DNA from: Nigrospora sphaerica
Lineage: Eukaryota; Ascomycota; Sordariomycetes; Amphisphaeriales; Apiosporaceae
Direction of reading: 5' to 3'
NCBI GenBank assembly: GCA_018287875.1
Contig: JAGVVL010000009.1
Span: forward strand, 1,860,001 to 1,924,000
Length of the DNA: 64,000 nucleotides
The translations under genes and the position numbers were made by a program. The notes under the pieces are model-generated. The model was not told the origin of the DNA. It did not search any database and saw only the letters and a list, made by a program, of their open reading frames with translations. The first letter of the stretch is position 1. Every line of letters starts with the position of its first letter. This document shows positions 11,239-22,781 of the stretch, piece by piece.

Positions 11239-13053
11239 ATGGCTCCGGCCTTGGGATCGAGGGCCGCTATAGTCGCGCGCTCCGAGTCCTTGAGTCCGGG
11301 CGGCATTGCCGGAGCGGTTGTAGGCTCCGTCATTGGAGGAACGCTAGCTGTTTTAGTCCTGCTGTTCCTCTACTTCCGCTACAGGCGGAGGAATTCGCTT
11401 GCCAGGGGCGTGGACTCGCCGTCCGCCTCCCATCATGATTCCCAGAAGGACCGCCGGGCCTCTCTTTCGGGACAGCCAGGAGTCCCTGCCGCCGACCGTG
11501 CCGCGTCATTGAGGGGCACGACTTGGGACCGTGGCGATCCCACCCTCGCCGGCAGTTGGCAGTCAGATGCTGGCCAAGATGCCAACCTCCCGCTGGATAC
11601 GGGTCACCCCTACTCAATGGGCTCCCAAGGCCGGACGCCAACGCAGCACGCTGCTGCCGCCAGCTACTATGACATGACCATCGCCATGGACTCGGACCCG
11701 AACCTGCCGGCCATGGCACCACCGAGCAGGTATCACGAGGAGTTGTACCAAAGGCAGCTGGAAGAGGCACGCGAGGCCCGGCGCAAGGACAGCAAAGGCT
11801 CGGCTTTTACTCGCATTTTTGGCGGCTTGAACAATTTTGGAAAGCGGAAAAGGTCCACGCGGTCGTCCACCGCAGCCAGTCCCATAACGCCCTCAGCGCC
11901 CCAGTCAGACAAGATTCTGGCTTCCACCGAAGGTGGTGCATCGGCACAGCTGTACACCGAACCAGAAGAGATGGGAGACGAGTCGGGCACCGACAAGCAC
12001 CATGCCAAGCGCTCAAGGCAGGATGGTCTGGGTTTCCCCAGTTACTCTGGCAGGGTGGACTCCATGGCTACAGAACGCGCTGAACAGACCCCGGATCCCG
12101 AGTTGCCTTCGTCAGCATTCGACCACACTTCGCCCTTGTCCGACGCGCACAGCATAACCTCACCTTACGCCCCCGAAAGACTGCAGAGCCCTGATATCCC
12201 GGAACCCATGGACCTCAACCCTGGGGATATCACACAGGATCAGAATTACCTTCGCGGATCGTACTCGCCGCAGCTGCCCCCTGACAGCTTCGTGGTTCCT
12301 ATGGATGTCTTGCAGCCGACCAATGATATGGAAAAGGCCGCACATACCAACGCCGCTCTTGGCCGATTGGCCTCCGGCTCTCCCGTAAGAGACCAGCCGG
12401 TCCCGTCTACCACTGTGGACAGCGACTCGGACCATGACATGGATGACGAGCAGGATGGCAGCGAATCGGAGCTTGAGGGCTATCCAACTTTGAAGGTACC
12501 TTCGGCCAGCTCCTCACGTGACGGTCCGTCCGATTATTCAACCCCGGGGGGGCCAACCTCGACTGTCCCTTCCAGTGCGAGGACACCAGACACCAGGATA
12601 ACGCTGTCGCCTTCTCCGGTTTACAACGGTATTCACGCGTCTCCTGGCTCGGCCGACATGGGAGGCAGTGTGTCTCCGTACAACCACGTTTATATCAAAC
12701 CGGAATCTAGCCTCTCTCCGGAAAGCCACGTAGGCTCGCCCGAGCAAGTCTATACTTGTGATGACTGCCACAGAACCTTTAATCAACTGCATAAGTTGAA
12801 CCACCACAAGAGATACCACGACCGCAAACATGAATGCCACTACCCCGGCTGCGACAAGAAGTTCGGCACCAAAACCCATCTGGATCGGCACATCAACGAC
12901 AAGCACGAAAAGACCAAGGGCTTCCACTGTCCCGAGCCTGGATGTCCGTACTTTAACGGAGGGAAAGTCTTCCCGCGCAAGGACAACTGGCGGAGACACA
13001 TGCAAAACAAACACAACGTCAACCCCACGTACGAACCGGAGCCAGTTGGCTGA
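11239..13053 (+). CDS. Membrane-anchored C2H2 zinc-finger protein
   Basis: One uninterrupted 604-residue frame from an ATG in CTCACCATG. Residues about 21-46 (GGIAGAVVGSVIGGTLAVLV and on) form a Gly-rich hydrophobic helix followed at once by RYRRR, the pattern of a single-pass segment with a cytosolic C-terminus. The middle, about 60-500, is Ser/Pro/Asp-rich and probably disordered, with acidic patches (DSDSDHDMDDEQDGSESE) that could activate transcription. Three zinc fingers lie at about 505-592: CX2CX12HX4H, CX4CX12HX4H, and a longer third with CX4C and a 17-residue gap. The fingers resemble fungal DNA-binding C2H2 factors. A release by cleavage, as for other membrane-bound factors, is inference. 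No intron separates the two parts. It may instead be a fusion of unrelated pieces, but reading-frame quality is even throughout. Confidence 0.85.
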   Translation: MAPALGSRAAIVARSESLSPGGIAGAVVGSVIGGTLAVLVLLFLYFRYRRRNSLARGVDSPSASHHDSQKDRRASLSGQPGVPAADRAASLRGTTWDRGDPTLAGSWQSDAGQDANLPLDTGHPYSMGSQGRTPTQHAAAASYYDMTIAMDSDPNLPAMAPPSRYHEELYQRQLEEAREARRKDSKGSAFTRIFGGLNNFGKRKRSTRSSTAASPITPSAPQSDKILASTEGGASAQLYTEPEEMGDESGTDKHHAKRSRQDGLGFPSYSGRVDSMATERAEQTPDPELPSSAFDHTSPLSDAHSITSPYAPERLQSPDIPEPMDLNPGDITQDQNYLRGSYSPQLPPDSFVVPMDVLQPTNDMEKAAHTNAALGRLASGSPVRDQPVPSTTVDSDSDHDMDDEQDGSESELEGYPTLKVPSASSSRDGPSDYSTPGGPTSTVPSSARTPDTRITLSPSPVYNGIHASPGSADMGGSVSPYNHVYIKPESSLSPESHVGSPEQVYTCDDCHRTFNQLHKLNHHKRYHDRKHECHYPGCDKKFGTKTHLDRHINDKHEKTKGFHCPEPGCPYFNGGKVFPRKDNWRRHMQNKHNVNPTYEPEPVG

Positions 13054-16000
13054 ATAACTATCGGTCACGGAAAACACAAATCTTTCAGCTACTTGGAGGT
13101 GGCAAATCGAGCAGGCTTTCCCGGCGTGACTGGACAGGCGAAACCTAACCAGCACGCCGCCGTGCCGCTTTGCAAGTAACGGTACTGGCCCCGGGAAGAT
13201 GGCAGTCTGCCGAACGTGCGCCATACCCATTTTCCCCTACCACTCGGATGCCGTATGCCGTTTGGGGCACTCGCCAGGCTGCATGATGAGACCGAGAATA
13301 TTGGCTTTTGAACACCAGTTTCGACGCAGATCCTCATCTTGGCCTCAGAGCGTGCATGCATGGTTACACTAATCTGTCGAATTATTTCAATGGACGGCGT
13401 TCGGGTCGCTTAGCATCGAGCCACTCGACATAGCAGGTATATCTGTATACCAATCGTAATCCCCTGCGAAGGACAGCAGCTCCCAGAGCGATATGTCTGG
13501 CCATGTACCGCCAGCATTGGCGGCGGACGATGCGAGGCATTGGCGACACTCTCCTGCCATCCGGTGATACACTCCCTTCCGAGATGGATACTCGAGCTGC
13601 CGTGCGCCCCAGGAAAACAGGACCCGAAGGGGAAACTTATTTGGATACTATACTCACTGGCATGAGCCGGATAGTAGTATTGAATTGGAAATTTTGCCAT
13701 GCCGAAGTTTCGGGCGCCAGCCAACCAGACAATGTTCTCTTCTGTGACACGGCAGTGGCAGCAGCGGCTGCATCGTGATTCTCCGCTTTACATATGCCTC
13801 CCAAGATCGATGCAAGGTTCAGCGTGGTCAGCATGTACGTGGCCGTCAGGTCAGGTTGCGCATGCCGGGCCGCTAGGAAGGAGCAAGGCTCGGGCCAGCC
13901 TTTTGATACCCCCTTCCGCCTGCGACTGGGCCACGAGGCTGAGACGATACATGATCTGCCTTTATTTCCAGACGGACATGCGCATGCTGTGGCCGTCAAG
14001 GTTGCCCCTATCGGGTGGAGTTGCTCGTGAGGGCTGGCAGCGCAGCGAGCCGTCCACGACATCCCCATCGGGTATACAAGGACCTGTCACGAGCGAGCAC
14101 GGCGCAATCGCGGCCCTCCAGTCGCGAGGCGTCGATGGGCAGGCCGAACGCGGGCCTGTCTCTATCGCATACGGCGTTGGGAGGGAGGGTGCCTGCCGGC
14201 CCGCATGTGCGCTCTATCGGGAAGTACCTTGGACAAGCGAGAAGCAGGCCTTAAGAGAGGGGACTAATGCACGATCCGTACGGCCCAAACAAGCATATCT
14301 CGCTTCCGAAATCATGTGAACGGTTGCAGGATAGCATGCGAGGTGGGATCGGTATGCAGCACGGCATGGGTGTACCAGATAGCGTCACCTTTCGATGCAG
14401 ACGGACATGGGCCCGAATGCAAGATGGAAAGGGAAGGATGCGAATCTCGCGATGAACATGGAAAATGCCGCCGCGAGCCGATGGGTTCGTTTCGTTCCGT
14501 CCACGGTGGGCGGGCGGGCACCCGGGGTAGGGGGAGAACATGTCACGATGGGGGAGAACTGGTTCGATTAACCCCGTTCTTTTAGTCAAGGAAAAAAAGA
14601 AAGCATAACCAAGTTGACGGTGACCTGCCCTGTTTATGTCGCCGGGTTGCCAGGGCCAGAACTGCGTGGGGAGGGGGATGACATCGTGGGTGCGCACACG
14701 CGCGGCGATGATGGTGAACGTCGAAGTGTGCCTGCATCGCGAACGGCAGCAGCAGAAAAGCCACGAGGGGGTCGAGATGCATGCATGACGGCGTCGCGAT
14801 GGGGAGAGAGAAGCGGGAGAGAAACCAGGGGGAAAAAAAAAGCCATCTCGTATCGTGTTGCCGCATGCCGGCATGGATGCCAGCCACCGCGCAGTTGGCA
14901 GGCATGGCCAGGCTGAGACACGCTGCTTTCACATGGCGGCTGGGGGGGACGAGGTAAGAAGAAGTGAGTTGGCATTCATATGTGGTGACACTGTGGCTGA
15001 TGACAAGGCCCGCTAGACTTGAGAGGTGGTCGGTAATTTTGGGGGGCTTTTGAGAGCGGGCGTTGAAACGGCGATGGCGGGCGTGCACGGGTTCTCCTGG
15101 TTTTGCGGGTGATGGCGATGGAAGAAGCGCTAGATATGCATGGGAAAGGCCGATCAAGGCAGCCGGGACGGGCAAAGCTGATGCGGGATGAGCGACTTCT
15201 CGATCCCCAAACGATGCGAAAAGTCGATTGCCAGCACGCTGATCGGGGGACGCGATGGCTGGCCGCCCTGGTAAGTGCTGTGTATTCGCAGTGGTGACGG
15301 GGTGGGGAGATGACCTGTCACTTGCGGCCCCTTGTCTGTCATCGGCTCCTCTCGGTGGGCTCTGGCAGTCGAGATCAGAAATGGGATGTTCCTTGGTCCG
15401 GCCGCACACTCGCTCCGCAGTACCCGATGAGGTAGGGCGACCAGATGGGGTGCGTGAGAGGGATGAATGGGATGCCGCCATGATGGCCTCCTAAACGTAC
15501 GAGCACGGTCATGACGTTCTCTCGGCCTGCGACTTTTCAGGGTCCAAGCTTGCTAGTCAACTAGCGCGGTAGGGGTGGTACCAAATCTGCCACCCCCCTC
15601 CGACAACGTCGACATCCCCTGTTTTGCCTGCCTGTGCACCGCCCTCTCTGACCGAGGGCAGGCCCTCTAGTTGGACTTTAGGAATCTCCCGAGGCGGTTG
15701 GGCGATGCCAAGCACCCCCAAATCGGCCAAGAAGCGAAGAAGCTCGAGGTGGCCCTGGCTTGCCGGGGAGCTGCCAGCAACCACGAGGCAGGAATCAGAC
15801 AGGCCATCCGAAAAGAAAATGTATGACGGAAGCATTTTGGGGATTTGTTAGCGCAGGATGGGACACGGTTGCGGGCGCGGGTCACTGACGCTTTCCGCAC
15901 GGCTCCGATGGGAAGGGGACCTCTAGAGAGCATTATCGAAACTCTGAGGCCCCCCCCTCCACAGGCCCAACGGCCACCCATACCCGCTCGGCACGTCCAT

Positions 16001-17463
16001 GCGAGTGGATGTGAGGGGCACAAGGGGTTTTCCGCCTCGGTCTTTCTGCCTGGGCTGCCCGACTAGTTTGTTGCCCCTGGCGTGTCCGCCTGCCCGCCGT
16101 GCACGATGGATGTTTGTCGATGCTGTCCGAGGTTCAGCGACCTCGCCACTCCCCCCTTCCCTCCAAATTCGTGAACGGCGCTCCCCGTGAGGAAGGGGGT
16201 CGTGTAACGGGGGGACCATCCCACGTCCGCGCCAGGCCTTATACCCGCAGATATACACAGACATAGACACACGCGCATGCGCGCGCGTCTGGCCTACTGG
16301 TTTGCGGCCTCATTTCCGTCTTTGCCAGAGGCGACGGGCCACACGGGGGACCGTTCGCGACGGCCCGTGGCTTTCTCCCCTACGGACCGGCGTCGCGAGT
16401 GCGCGCGTCCGCCCGCGCGACCCTAGAGCCCCAACTCCCCGGGGCGGAAGCGCGAACGTTGCTCCGTCCTTGGGGGGGGGGAGGGGGAAGGGAAAACCGT
16501 TCTGATGCGCCGGTCCAGGCCCACGGGCGCCCTTGTATCCGTGAAATACGGCGGTACCTAAGTAAGGAAAGTGGGCTGGTGCCGGCCCGGCGGGCTGCAA
16601 CTGCCCTGCGTCCCCATCCCGCCCGACTGGCTTGCCCAAGGTCGTGTAGGTTGCTCGATGGAGACGCTCGCCGGCTTCGATCCCAGATCGGCTTTCCCTC
16701 CACGCAAATCACACGCCAAAGATGCCTTGGTTAGTTATTAAGCCGGCCCGGTCTCGCACGCTGTTGCCCTGCCCTCCCCCCGATGGTCTAGTACCTCCAT
16801 CCTGATCGTGGCATGGCCTCGCCTGTTCCATCGTCAGTGCCCCGAGGTTGTCTCCAGTAGTCTTTCGTTCCGGCGTCTCGTCCCATCCTCCTCCCTCCCT
16901 CCTCCCTCCCTCTCTCGCTCGCCCTCGTCCTCTTTCCCCTGTCTCCCCGTCTTCCCGTCTCATCCCATCCCTCCCGTCCTACGGGCCCAGACCTGTCGAG
17001 TACCCCGTGTACGTGGCTTGGTTGGAGAAAGTCTAAACGCCTAGCCTATCCTCTGCGTCTCTCGTTGCCTTGTGGCGAGGAATCATAAACTCCCACCGAG
17101 AGTTTCACTGGCTCTCTTGACCGCTGGGGGCTCGGCACCCTCGCACATGTCACAATCGTTCCAAGGCTTTGCTCGTCAGCTTCGAACCATACGCGGATCC
17201 GCCAGCGAGACTCGCCCGGCCTGGTTGACGCACCGCAGTATCTCCGCTGTCGATATAACCCCCCCCCGGGAGCCGGTCAAGCGTCCTCGCGTCCCTCCCG
17301 TACTGCACGGTACTGGGCCACATGAGACGCTTCGCAGCCGTTCGCACCGCCGGTAGAGACGGATCATAGCGCCAGGCTCGTCTCGCCGCAAGTCGACCAG
17401 TCAGACCTCAGCAACCTCCCCGGTACATTCCGAACCCCGCGACGCTGCACCCCGACTTTCACC
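13054..17463. other. Long intergenic region, no gene supported
   Basis: About 4.4 kb with many overlapping low-complexity frames but none protein-like. The longest, 299 codons on the minus strand at 14582-15481, is Ser/His/Pro/Arg-rich without motifs. The stretch 16850-16975 is strongly C/T-rich. A G-run lies at about 16470-16490. The last 400 bases are the promoter of the cry-DASH gene. Confidence 0.45.
17196..17255 (+). promoter_or_regulatory. Weak candidate light-response element
   Basis: GATCC at 17196-17200 and CGATA at 17251-17255 fit the two halves of the GATNC...CGATN element described for White Collar targets, 50 bases apart and about 210-270 bases before the cry-DASH ATG. Such short half-sites occur by chance, so this is only a candidate. 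Confidence 0.2.
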
Positions 17464-19640
17464 ATGTCGGCGAGGAACGTGATCGTGTACATGATCCGCC
17501 GGGACATGCGCGTCTCGGACAACCCCATTCTTCATCGCCTGGCGACCTCGCAGGACCACGGCTTCACTCACTTGCTGCCCGTATACGTCATACATCCTAC
17601 GCAGTATGAGGTATCCGGCTTTGTTAAGGAGGGGAGTACATCGCCTTTCCCGGAAGCCAAGAGTGAGGTTGGCGGCTTCTGGAGATGTGGCCCTCACAGG
17701 GCCAAGTTGGTTGCCGAGTCCGTCTGGGACATGAAGGAGTCTATGGAAAAGCTGGGCTCCGGGCTGGTGCTCCGTGTCGGAAACTACGGGGCCGTTCTCA
17801 AGGCTGTGCTCGACGGCTTGCGGGACAAGGACTACAAGGTGGGAGCCGTGTGGACCGTTTCACACGAGGGATACGAAGAGGAGAAGGATGAGAAGGACAT
17901 GTCAACCGTCTGCTCGGACGCCGGAACCGAGTTTCAGGTCTGGGCGGATGAGAAATACTTCATCGACGAGTAAGTTTGGCGCCGCCTGTCCGCGGGCCAC
18001 GCAATGACTGCTGACTCTAGTCCAATAGTCGCGACTTGAATTTTCAAAGCCCTCAGGAGTTGCCCGATGTATTCACTACATATCGCAAGAGCATGGAGCC
18101 TTTGCGAGAGAGGCCTCGACGGGTTCTCCCCAGCCCTGCTCCGTCGTCTCTCCCCGGTATGCCCGGCGCGTCGGCCATTGCGTCCCAGAGCGCACCGTTT
18201 GAGATACCGGAGACTCTCGACGCGCTCCGCGAGGCCTACCTCAAGCGGGTTCGCAACTTCCTCGACAATGCGCCCCCCTATCCTGACGAGGCGGTCTCGG
18301 CCCACCCCTACACGGGGGGCGAGACTAAGGGGCTGGCACGACTGGACGAAGTTATTACCAACGGGACGGTATTTGGGTACAAGAATACTCGGAACGGCCT
18401 CCTCGGAGTAGACTTCAGCACCAAACTCTCGGCATTCCTTGCGCTCGGCTGCATCACCGCCAGACAGGTCCATGAGAAGATGCTGACTTACGAGGACGGC
18501 ACCAACGAGGCCTACGCGGGAGCCGAAGGGTACGGCCAGGGGGAGAACGAGGGTTCAAAGGGTGTGAGATTCGAGTTGCTATGGCGAGACTACATGCGTC
18601 TCTGCCACAAGAAGTTTAAGGCCCGGCTCTTCTACCGGGGCGGCTTCCGCAACGCCTACAGTCACAAGTGGAAATCGCCCAAGGCGAGCGAGGCTCGGCA
18701 AGACCAGGAAGAAAGCCCCGAAGACGTAGAGAAAATACTGCAGCGCGTCCTCCGGGGGACCACGGGCATGGGCCTTATTGATGCGACGCAGCGCGAGCTC
18801 ATCCACACCGGTTACACGTCGAACCGCGCGCGCCAGAATATGGCAAGTTTTTTGGCCAAACATCTGAACATCGATTGGAGGTACGGAGCTGAGTGGTATG
18901 AGATGCTTCTGGTCGACTACGATGTCTCGTCCAACTGGGCCAACTGGCAGTACGTGGCGGGAATCGGCAACGACCCTAGGGGCGAGGCTCGCATTTTCAA
19001 CCCGGTCAAACAGGCGTTCGACTACGACAAGGAGGGCGCCTACGTCCGCTGCTGGGTCCCCGAGGTTCGAAAGATCGAGAAGCTGGAGCACTTGTTTCAA
19101 TGCTGCACGACGCCCGAGGAAGATTGGGAGCGGTGTGGTCTGGTGGGCCTGGCCATGGCGGAAGATCCCGTCAAGCAGATCGACTTTAGCGTGGACGGCA
19201 AGCCGAACAAACATGTGAAGCGGCCGTTTGACCGGCGGCGCAAAGATGGTCGTATCCGCAGCGCCACCAACACACAGATGATGCAAGTGCCGGACCGGCC
19301 GGCCACAGTCGAGCCCACCAACTGCGCCGTCCCCGGGACCAACGGGTTCTTTGGCCCGTTCAACCCAGCGCGAAACCACTTCGGTCAATTCGACCCTTCG
19401 AGGAGCCCGCGGGGCGGCGGCCATCGCGGCGGCCGAGGTGGTAACGGGCATCGCGGCGGCCGGGGAGGGTATAATGGGCTACGCGGCGGCGGTGGCGGCG
19501 GGCCCCGCGGGGGAGGTAGTGATGGCGGCTTCAGGGGTGGTGTACGAGCGCACCATTACTACGTGCATCACCCTCCCTTCATGGCGGGACCGAACGGCCC
19601 AATCCCGGCATGGTCGATGAACGGGCATCCTCCGGCATAG
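17464..19640 (+). CDS. cry: Cryptochrome-DASH (photolyase family) with RGG tail
   Basis: Blue-light flavoprotein; DASH cryptochromes bind FAD and an antenna cofactor and repair cyclobutane dimers in single-stranded DNA. Exons 17464-17969 and 18029-19640, across a 59-base intron (GTAAGT, branch CTGAC, ends CAATAG), give 705 residues. The N-terminal antenna (photolyase alpha/beta) domain opens with VIVYMIRRDMRVSDNPILHR. The FAD domain includes GLLGVDFSTKLSAFLALGCI, and at about 412-465 GMGLIDATQRELIHTGYTSN, RARQNMASFLAKHLNIDWRY and DVSSNWANWQYVAGIGNDPR. From about residue 625 a tail of RGG and GGR repeats, as in other sordariomycete cry-DASH proteins, may bind RNA or single-stranded DNA. It lies upstream of the carotenoid genes on the same strand. 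Light induction is expected from relatives but not shown. Confidence 0.95.
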
Positions 19641-20105
19641 CATGTGGGTGAACAGGGTATCGCGTTGCTGTTGTCCATGCCCTCCGGGGCTACCCTGCAG
19701 TGGCTGTGGCCAGTTTTCCTGAGGTGCCACGGAAGCCCGATGAACGAGATGACTTTATGAAGGCTGTGGTAGATTTTTGTTTGGCTTGGCGTTGCCTGGT
19801 GCGCTGATGTACATCATCACCTGAGGAGGGAGGACATTGTTAGAACTTTGAACGAGTTATTACTTCATCATGGTCACGCTCCACGACATCTGCCTCTCTC
19901 GCCCGTTTGGGGGAAGCATCTAATACCAAGCAACTCAGCGTGACCAATTATTTGGCTATCCCCTACCACCCGTTACTCAATTACGTACACGGGCCATGGT
20001 GGCGTGCACGTCGGCGGCGAACCCCTATGCGTCCCGGTGTCTCACGCACAGAGGCGGACCGTGGTGTATGTGGGTTGGTGTACCCGGCGTACGGAGGCGG
20101 GCTTC
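19641..20105. other. Short convergent intergenic
   Basis: Holds the 3' ends of cry-DASH and the converging thioesterase gene. Nothing else is seen. Confidence 0.5.
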
Positions 20106-21185
20106 TCAGAAGCGGGTTTCCAGCGGCTTCAGCTTGAAGCCCTTGGGCACGACGAACAGGGCGCGGGCGGCTACGCAGTGGCGGCCGTCGGTGGTCTCGA
20201 CGGTGCCCTCGACCCACAGCTTGCGGTCGCTCTTGCGGGCGCCATCGGCGTCGTTGCCTTCGGGACAGGGGCGGGCGCGGAGCACGTAGAAGGCGGCCGT
20301 GTGGGCGGGCCGCTTGTAAGTCAGCTCGAGGCGGGCGGTGACGCCGGTGCGGGCGGGGAAGCGCAGGATGGCGCAGCGGCCAAGCGTCTCGTCGAGCACC
20401 GTGGCGAGGGCGCCGCCGTGCACGACGCCGGGCCAGCCGGCGGTGCCGGCGCCAAAGTAGACGACGGTGACGAGCTCGCCCGTCGCGCGGTTCCAGAAGA
20501 CGCGCTGGAAGGGCAGCCCGCGCACGCCCGCGAGCGCCCCCGACGTCAGCCGCGCGTCCAGACGGCCCCGCCGGCCCCCGCCCTCGGCGGTCAGGCCCGC
20601 CGCCGTCTCGCCCGCCCCAACATCCTCACCGTCGGGCCCGTACGCGTCCCACGACTCCCACGCCGGGTCGGCCGTCAACTGTTGTACGATGGGCAGCTCC
20701 TCGCCGCGCTGCCGAAAGTAGGCCACGAGCTCGCGGTCGGCCTCAGAGCCGGGCGCCGGGGGCGCCGGCGGAGCCAGCGCGAGGCGCACCGCGGACCCCA
20801 GCGACGCGCCGAGGCAGAGGAAGACGAGGGCGTAGACGAGGCCGCGCCGGCGGCGCCGCGGGGCCGGGGGCGCGTCGGCGGGGGGTGCGTTGGGCGACGG
20901 CCGGCCCTCCTCCGGCGACGGCGGCTTCGGTGGTGCGGCGGTCGACGGGTCGGAGCGCGCGGCCTCGAAGCGGGCCCGGGTCGTCGCCAGGGATCGCGTC
21001 GCCCCGATGGCGGCGGCGGACCGAGCGGGTATCGCTGGCGCCCTCGTCGTCGTCGAGCCGGGCAGAACGAGGCCCGCGGCGGGCCGGAGAAGCGGGAGGC
21101 GGCGGGCCGTGGTCCGAGGGGCCGCGGCCGTACAGCGCACGAGCGCCGGCGGCGGCGACAGCAGCACCAAGCGACGCGCCACCAT
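20106..21185 (-). CDS. HotDog-fold thioesterase family protein, probably mitochondrial
   Basis: Intronless, 359 residues from the ATG at 21185; the open frame reaches further back but without another ATG. The first 100 or so residues are rich in Arg, Ala, Pro and Thr with almost no acids, as in a mitochondrial presequence. A hydrophobic segment follows basic residues at about 133-155 (GLVYALVFLCLGASLGSAVR) and may anchor the protein in the inner membrane. A HotDog (PaaI/4HBT-type) domain fills about 240-355, with GWPGVVHGGALATVLDETLG carrying the family HGG turn and the acidic residue after it. It should hydrolyse an acyl-CoA; the acyl group cannot be told. The gene is very GC-rich. It is divergent to carRA (1.6 kb between starts), but a role in carotenoid synthesis is not implied. 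Confidence 0.8.
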   Translation of the reverse strand: MVARRLVLLSPPPALVRCTAAAPRTTARRLPLLRPAAGLVLPGSTTTRAPAIPARSAAAIGATRSLATTRARFEAARSDPSTAAPPKPPSPEEGRPSPNAPPADAPPAPRRRRRGLVYALVFLCLGASLGSAVRLALAPPAPPAPGSEADRELVAYFRQRGEELPIVQQLTADPAWESWDAYGPDGEDVGAGETAAGLTAEGGGRRGRLDARLTSGALAGVRGLPFQRVFWNRATGELVTVVYFGAGTAGWPGVVHGGALATVLDETLGRCAILRFPARTGVTARLELTYKRPAHTAAFYVLRARPCPEGNDADGARKSDRKLWVEGTVETTDGRHCVAARALFVVPKGFKLKPLETRF

Positions 21186-22781
21186 GATCACGGAAGGCTG
21201 GATGGGAAGCTCGGGTGTCGTCGGCAGGATGGCGGAAGTGTCGATGGGGAGTGGGGATTGGAGGGTTCGTTGCACGGGCAGATGGGGGAGCCGAGGCCAA
21301 GAGGTACCGTAGCTCACTAGCTGGGAGGGCTGCTTATCTTACCGGTTCGTACGACCGTAATAGCGGCTGGTTCCGATGTCGAGTCGATTGGCTGCGGATC
21401 GGGGTCCGCTTCTTCTTTTGGGGTGGGCGCCGTCAATTGGCCTATGGGAATTCAGTTTCCCCATCGTGGCTTTCTGGAGACATCCAGTCGGAGAATGGAG
21501 GGGTCAACAGGGTAAGTCGATGGGAGGATGAGAAGGGCCTGGAAGGGTCGCTTGTTAGAGCTATCTCCCATACAGAAAGTATCCCTTGGTTCATTCCCAT
21601 CTCTGTCAGTAAGGCCGGCTTCCCTTCCGAACCCCATCTTCGAGTTGCAAGGCATACCACTGACCAAAGGCACGGATGCAACTATACGTGTCACGAACGC
21701 TACCGAGCTGTCAGAACTAACGCATGCTCGCATTCGTGCCCCTTCCTTTCCTTTTCGTCTATCCTTTTCGCATGCGTGTACGAAAGCACGAGCAAGCCCG
21801 GCAGGCAGGAACCGACAGGCAGCCACTCTCGTCCCATTGGCCCACCAAAACATGGGAATATGTACAGAAGCAGGCAAGGTACTTAATGTACCCCTCATAA
21901 TGATATGCATACTTCAGCAACGCACGTTCTCAACCACACTCTCCCAGACCAACGAAAAGGCCTGGCTTGGGTTGGGCGCTTTTTCCCACCCCTCCCCAGC
22001 CCCCTCATCGAGAACACACTTCTTCCTCAAGACCCCTGGTATGCGCGGGAGAGGCATGATGGACAGGGATGGAATAGCTAGGGACGGATTGCGGGCAAGT
22101 ACACAATACCTAGCCCCATATCCACCGGTACAGACTGCGGCCGGCAGGATTGTATCTATGACTTCATGACTGCTCGCCAAAACATACGACAATCCTATCC
22201 CTCCCGGACAGGCCGCAAAGCACCCACGGCCGCTCGCAGAACGAGGCAAAACCAGCATGGAAAGCTCCCGAGGTGTTTGCTGTCCCTTCGCCTGCCGCCC
22301 TGCACAAGCGGCAACCCTATTACGCCGACCACTTCCGATCGCCAAGCCCGAGACCCAAGCATCGGTCGCTTTCCAGCTCCAGCTCCCGGAACCCCATCTG
22401 CTACGCGCTAGGTAGCTAGCAAGCCTGCGGCCGGCCTGTTGGGTTGTATTAGTACTAATTACTCCTCGTACCTACAAGGCCGCAAGGACGAGCAAATGTG
22501 CTTGCTTGACAGTACATGCGGTCTTCTTTCTACGTCTTACGCCGCTCGCCGGACCCATCGCACTTTGCTCCTGCCGCTGCCGGCTATTATTAACCTTTGA
22601 TTTCTTCCTGGATATTCTCTCTCCCTGCTTCCTGCCAGTGACTGTCTTTTTACTTTGCCTTTGGTGGCTCGTGTGTACTCGGGAAAGTTGAGCTGCCTGC
22701 CGTCGCATCGACAGCCTTCCGCGTGTGGACAATCGAGCTTGTTGCCCCCTCTGGGCGCGTCGGGCGTTGCAAAGCTGGAAA
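21186..22781. other. Divergent promoter region, thioesterase and carRA
   Basis: No supported gene. The sequence just upstream of carRA (about 22530-22700) is C/T-rich. A CGATCG palindrome lies at 22336-22341, but I could not match a full light-response element. Confidence 0.4.

Noticed and set aside
14540..14590. GGTTCGATTAACC resembling a T-loop
   Set aside because: Flanking bases do not form the five-pair stem and no cloverleaf can be drawn.
14582..15481. 299-codon minus-strand frame in the 13-17 kb gap
   Set aside because: No ordered segments, no family, no splice partners; composition like translated noncoding DNA.
20004..21320. 438-codon plus-strand frame over the thioesterase gene
   Set aside because: Gly/Arg-rich shadow of the sense gene, with no motif.
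22336..22341. CGATCG palindrome before carRA as a light element
   Set aside because: Only part of the known motif and no second half at a fitting place; too weak to list as a site.
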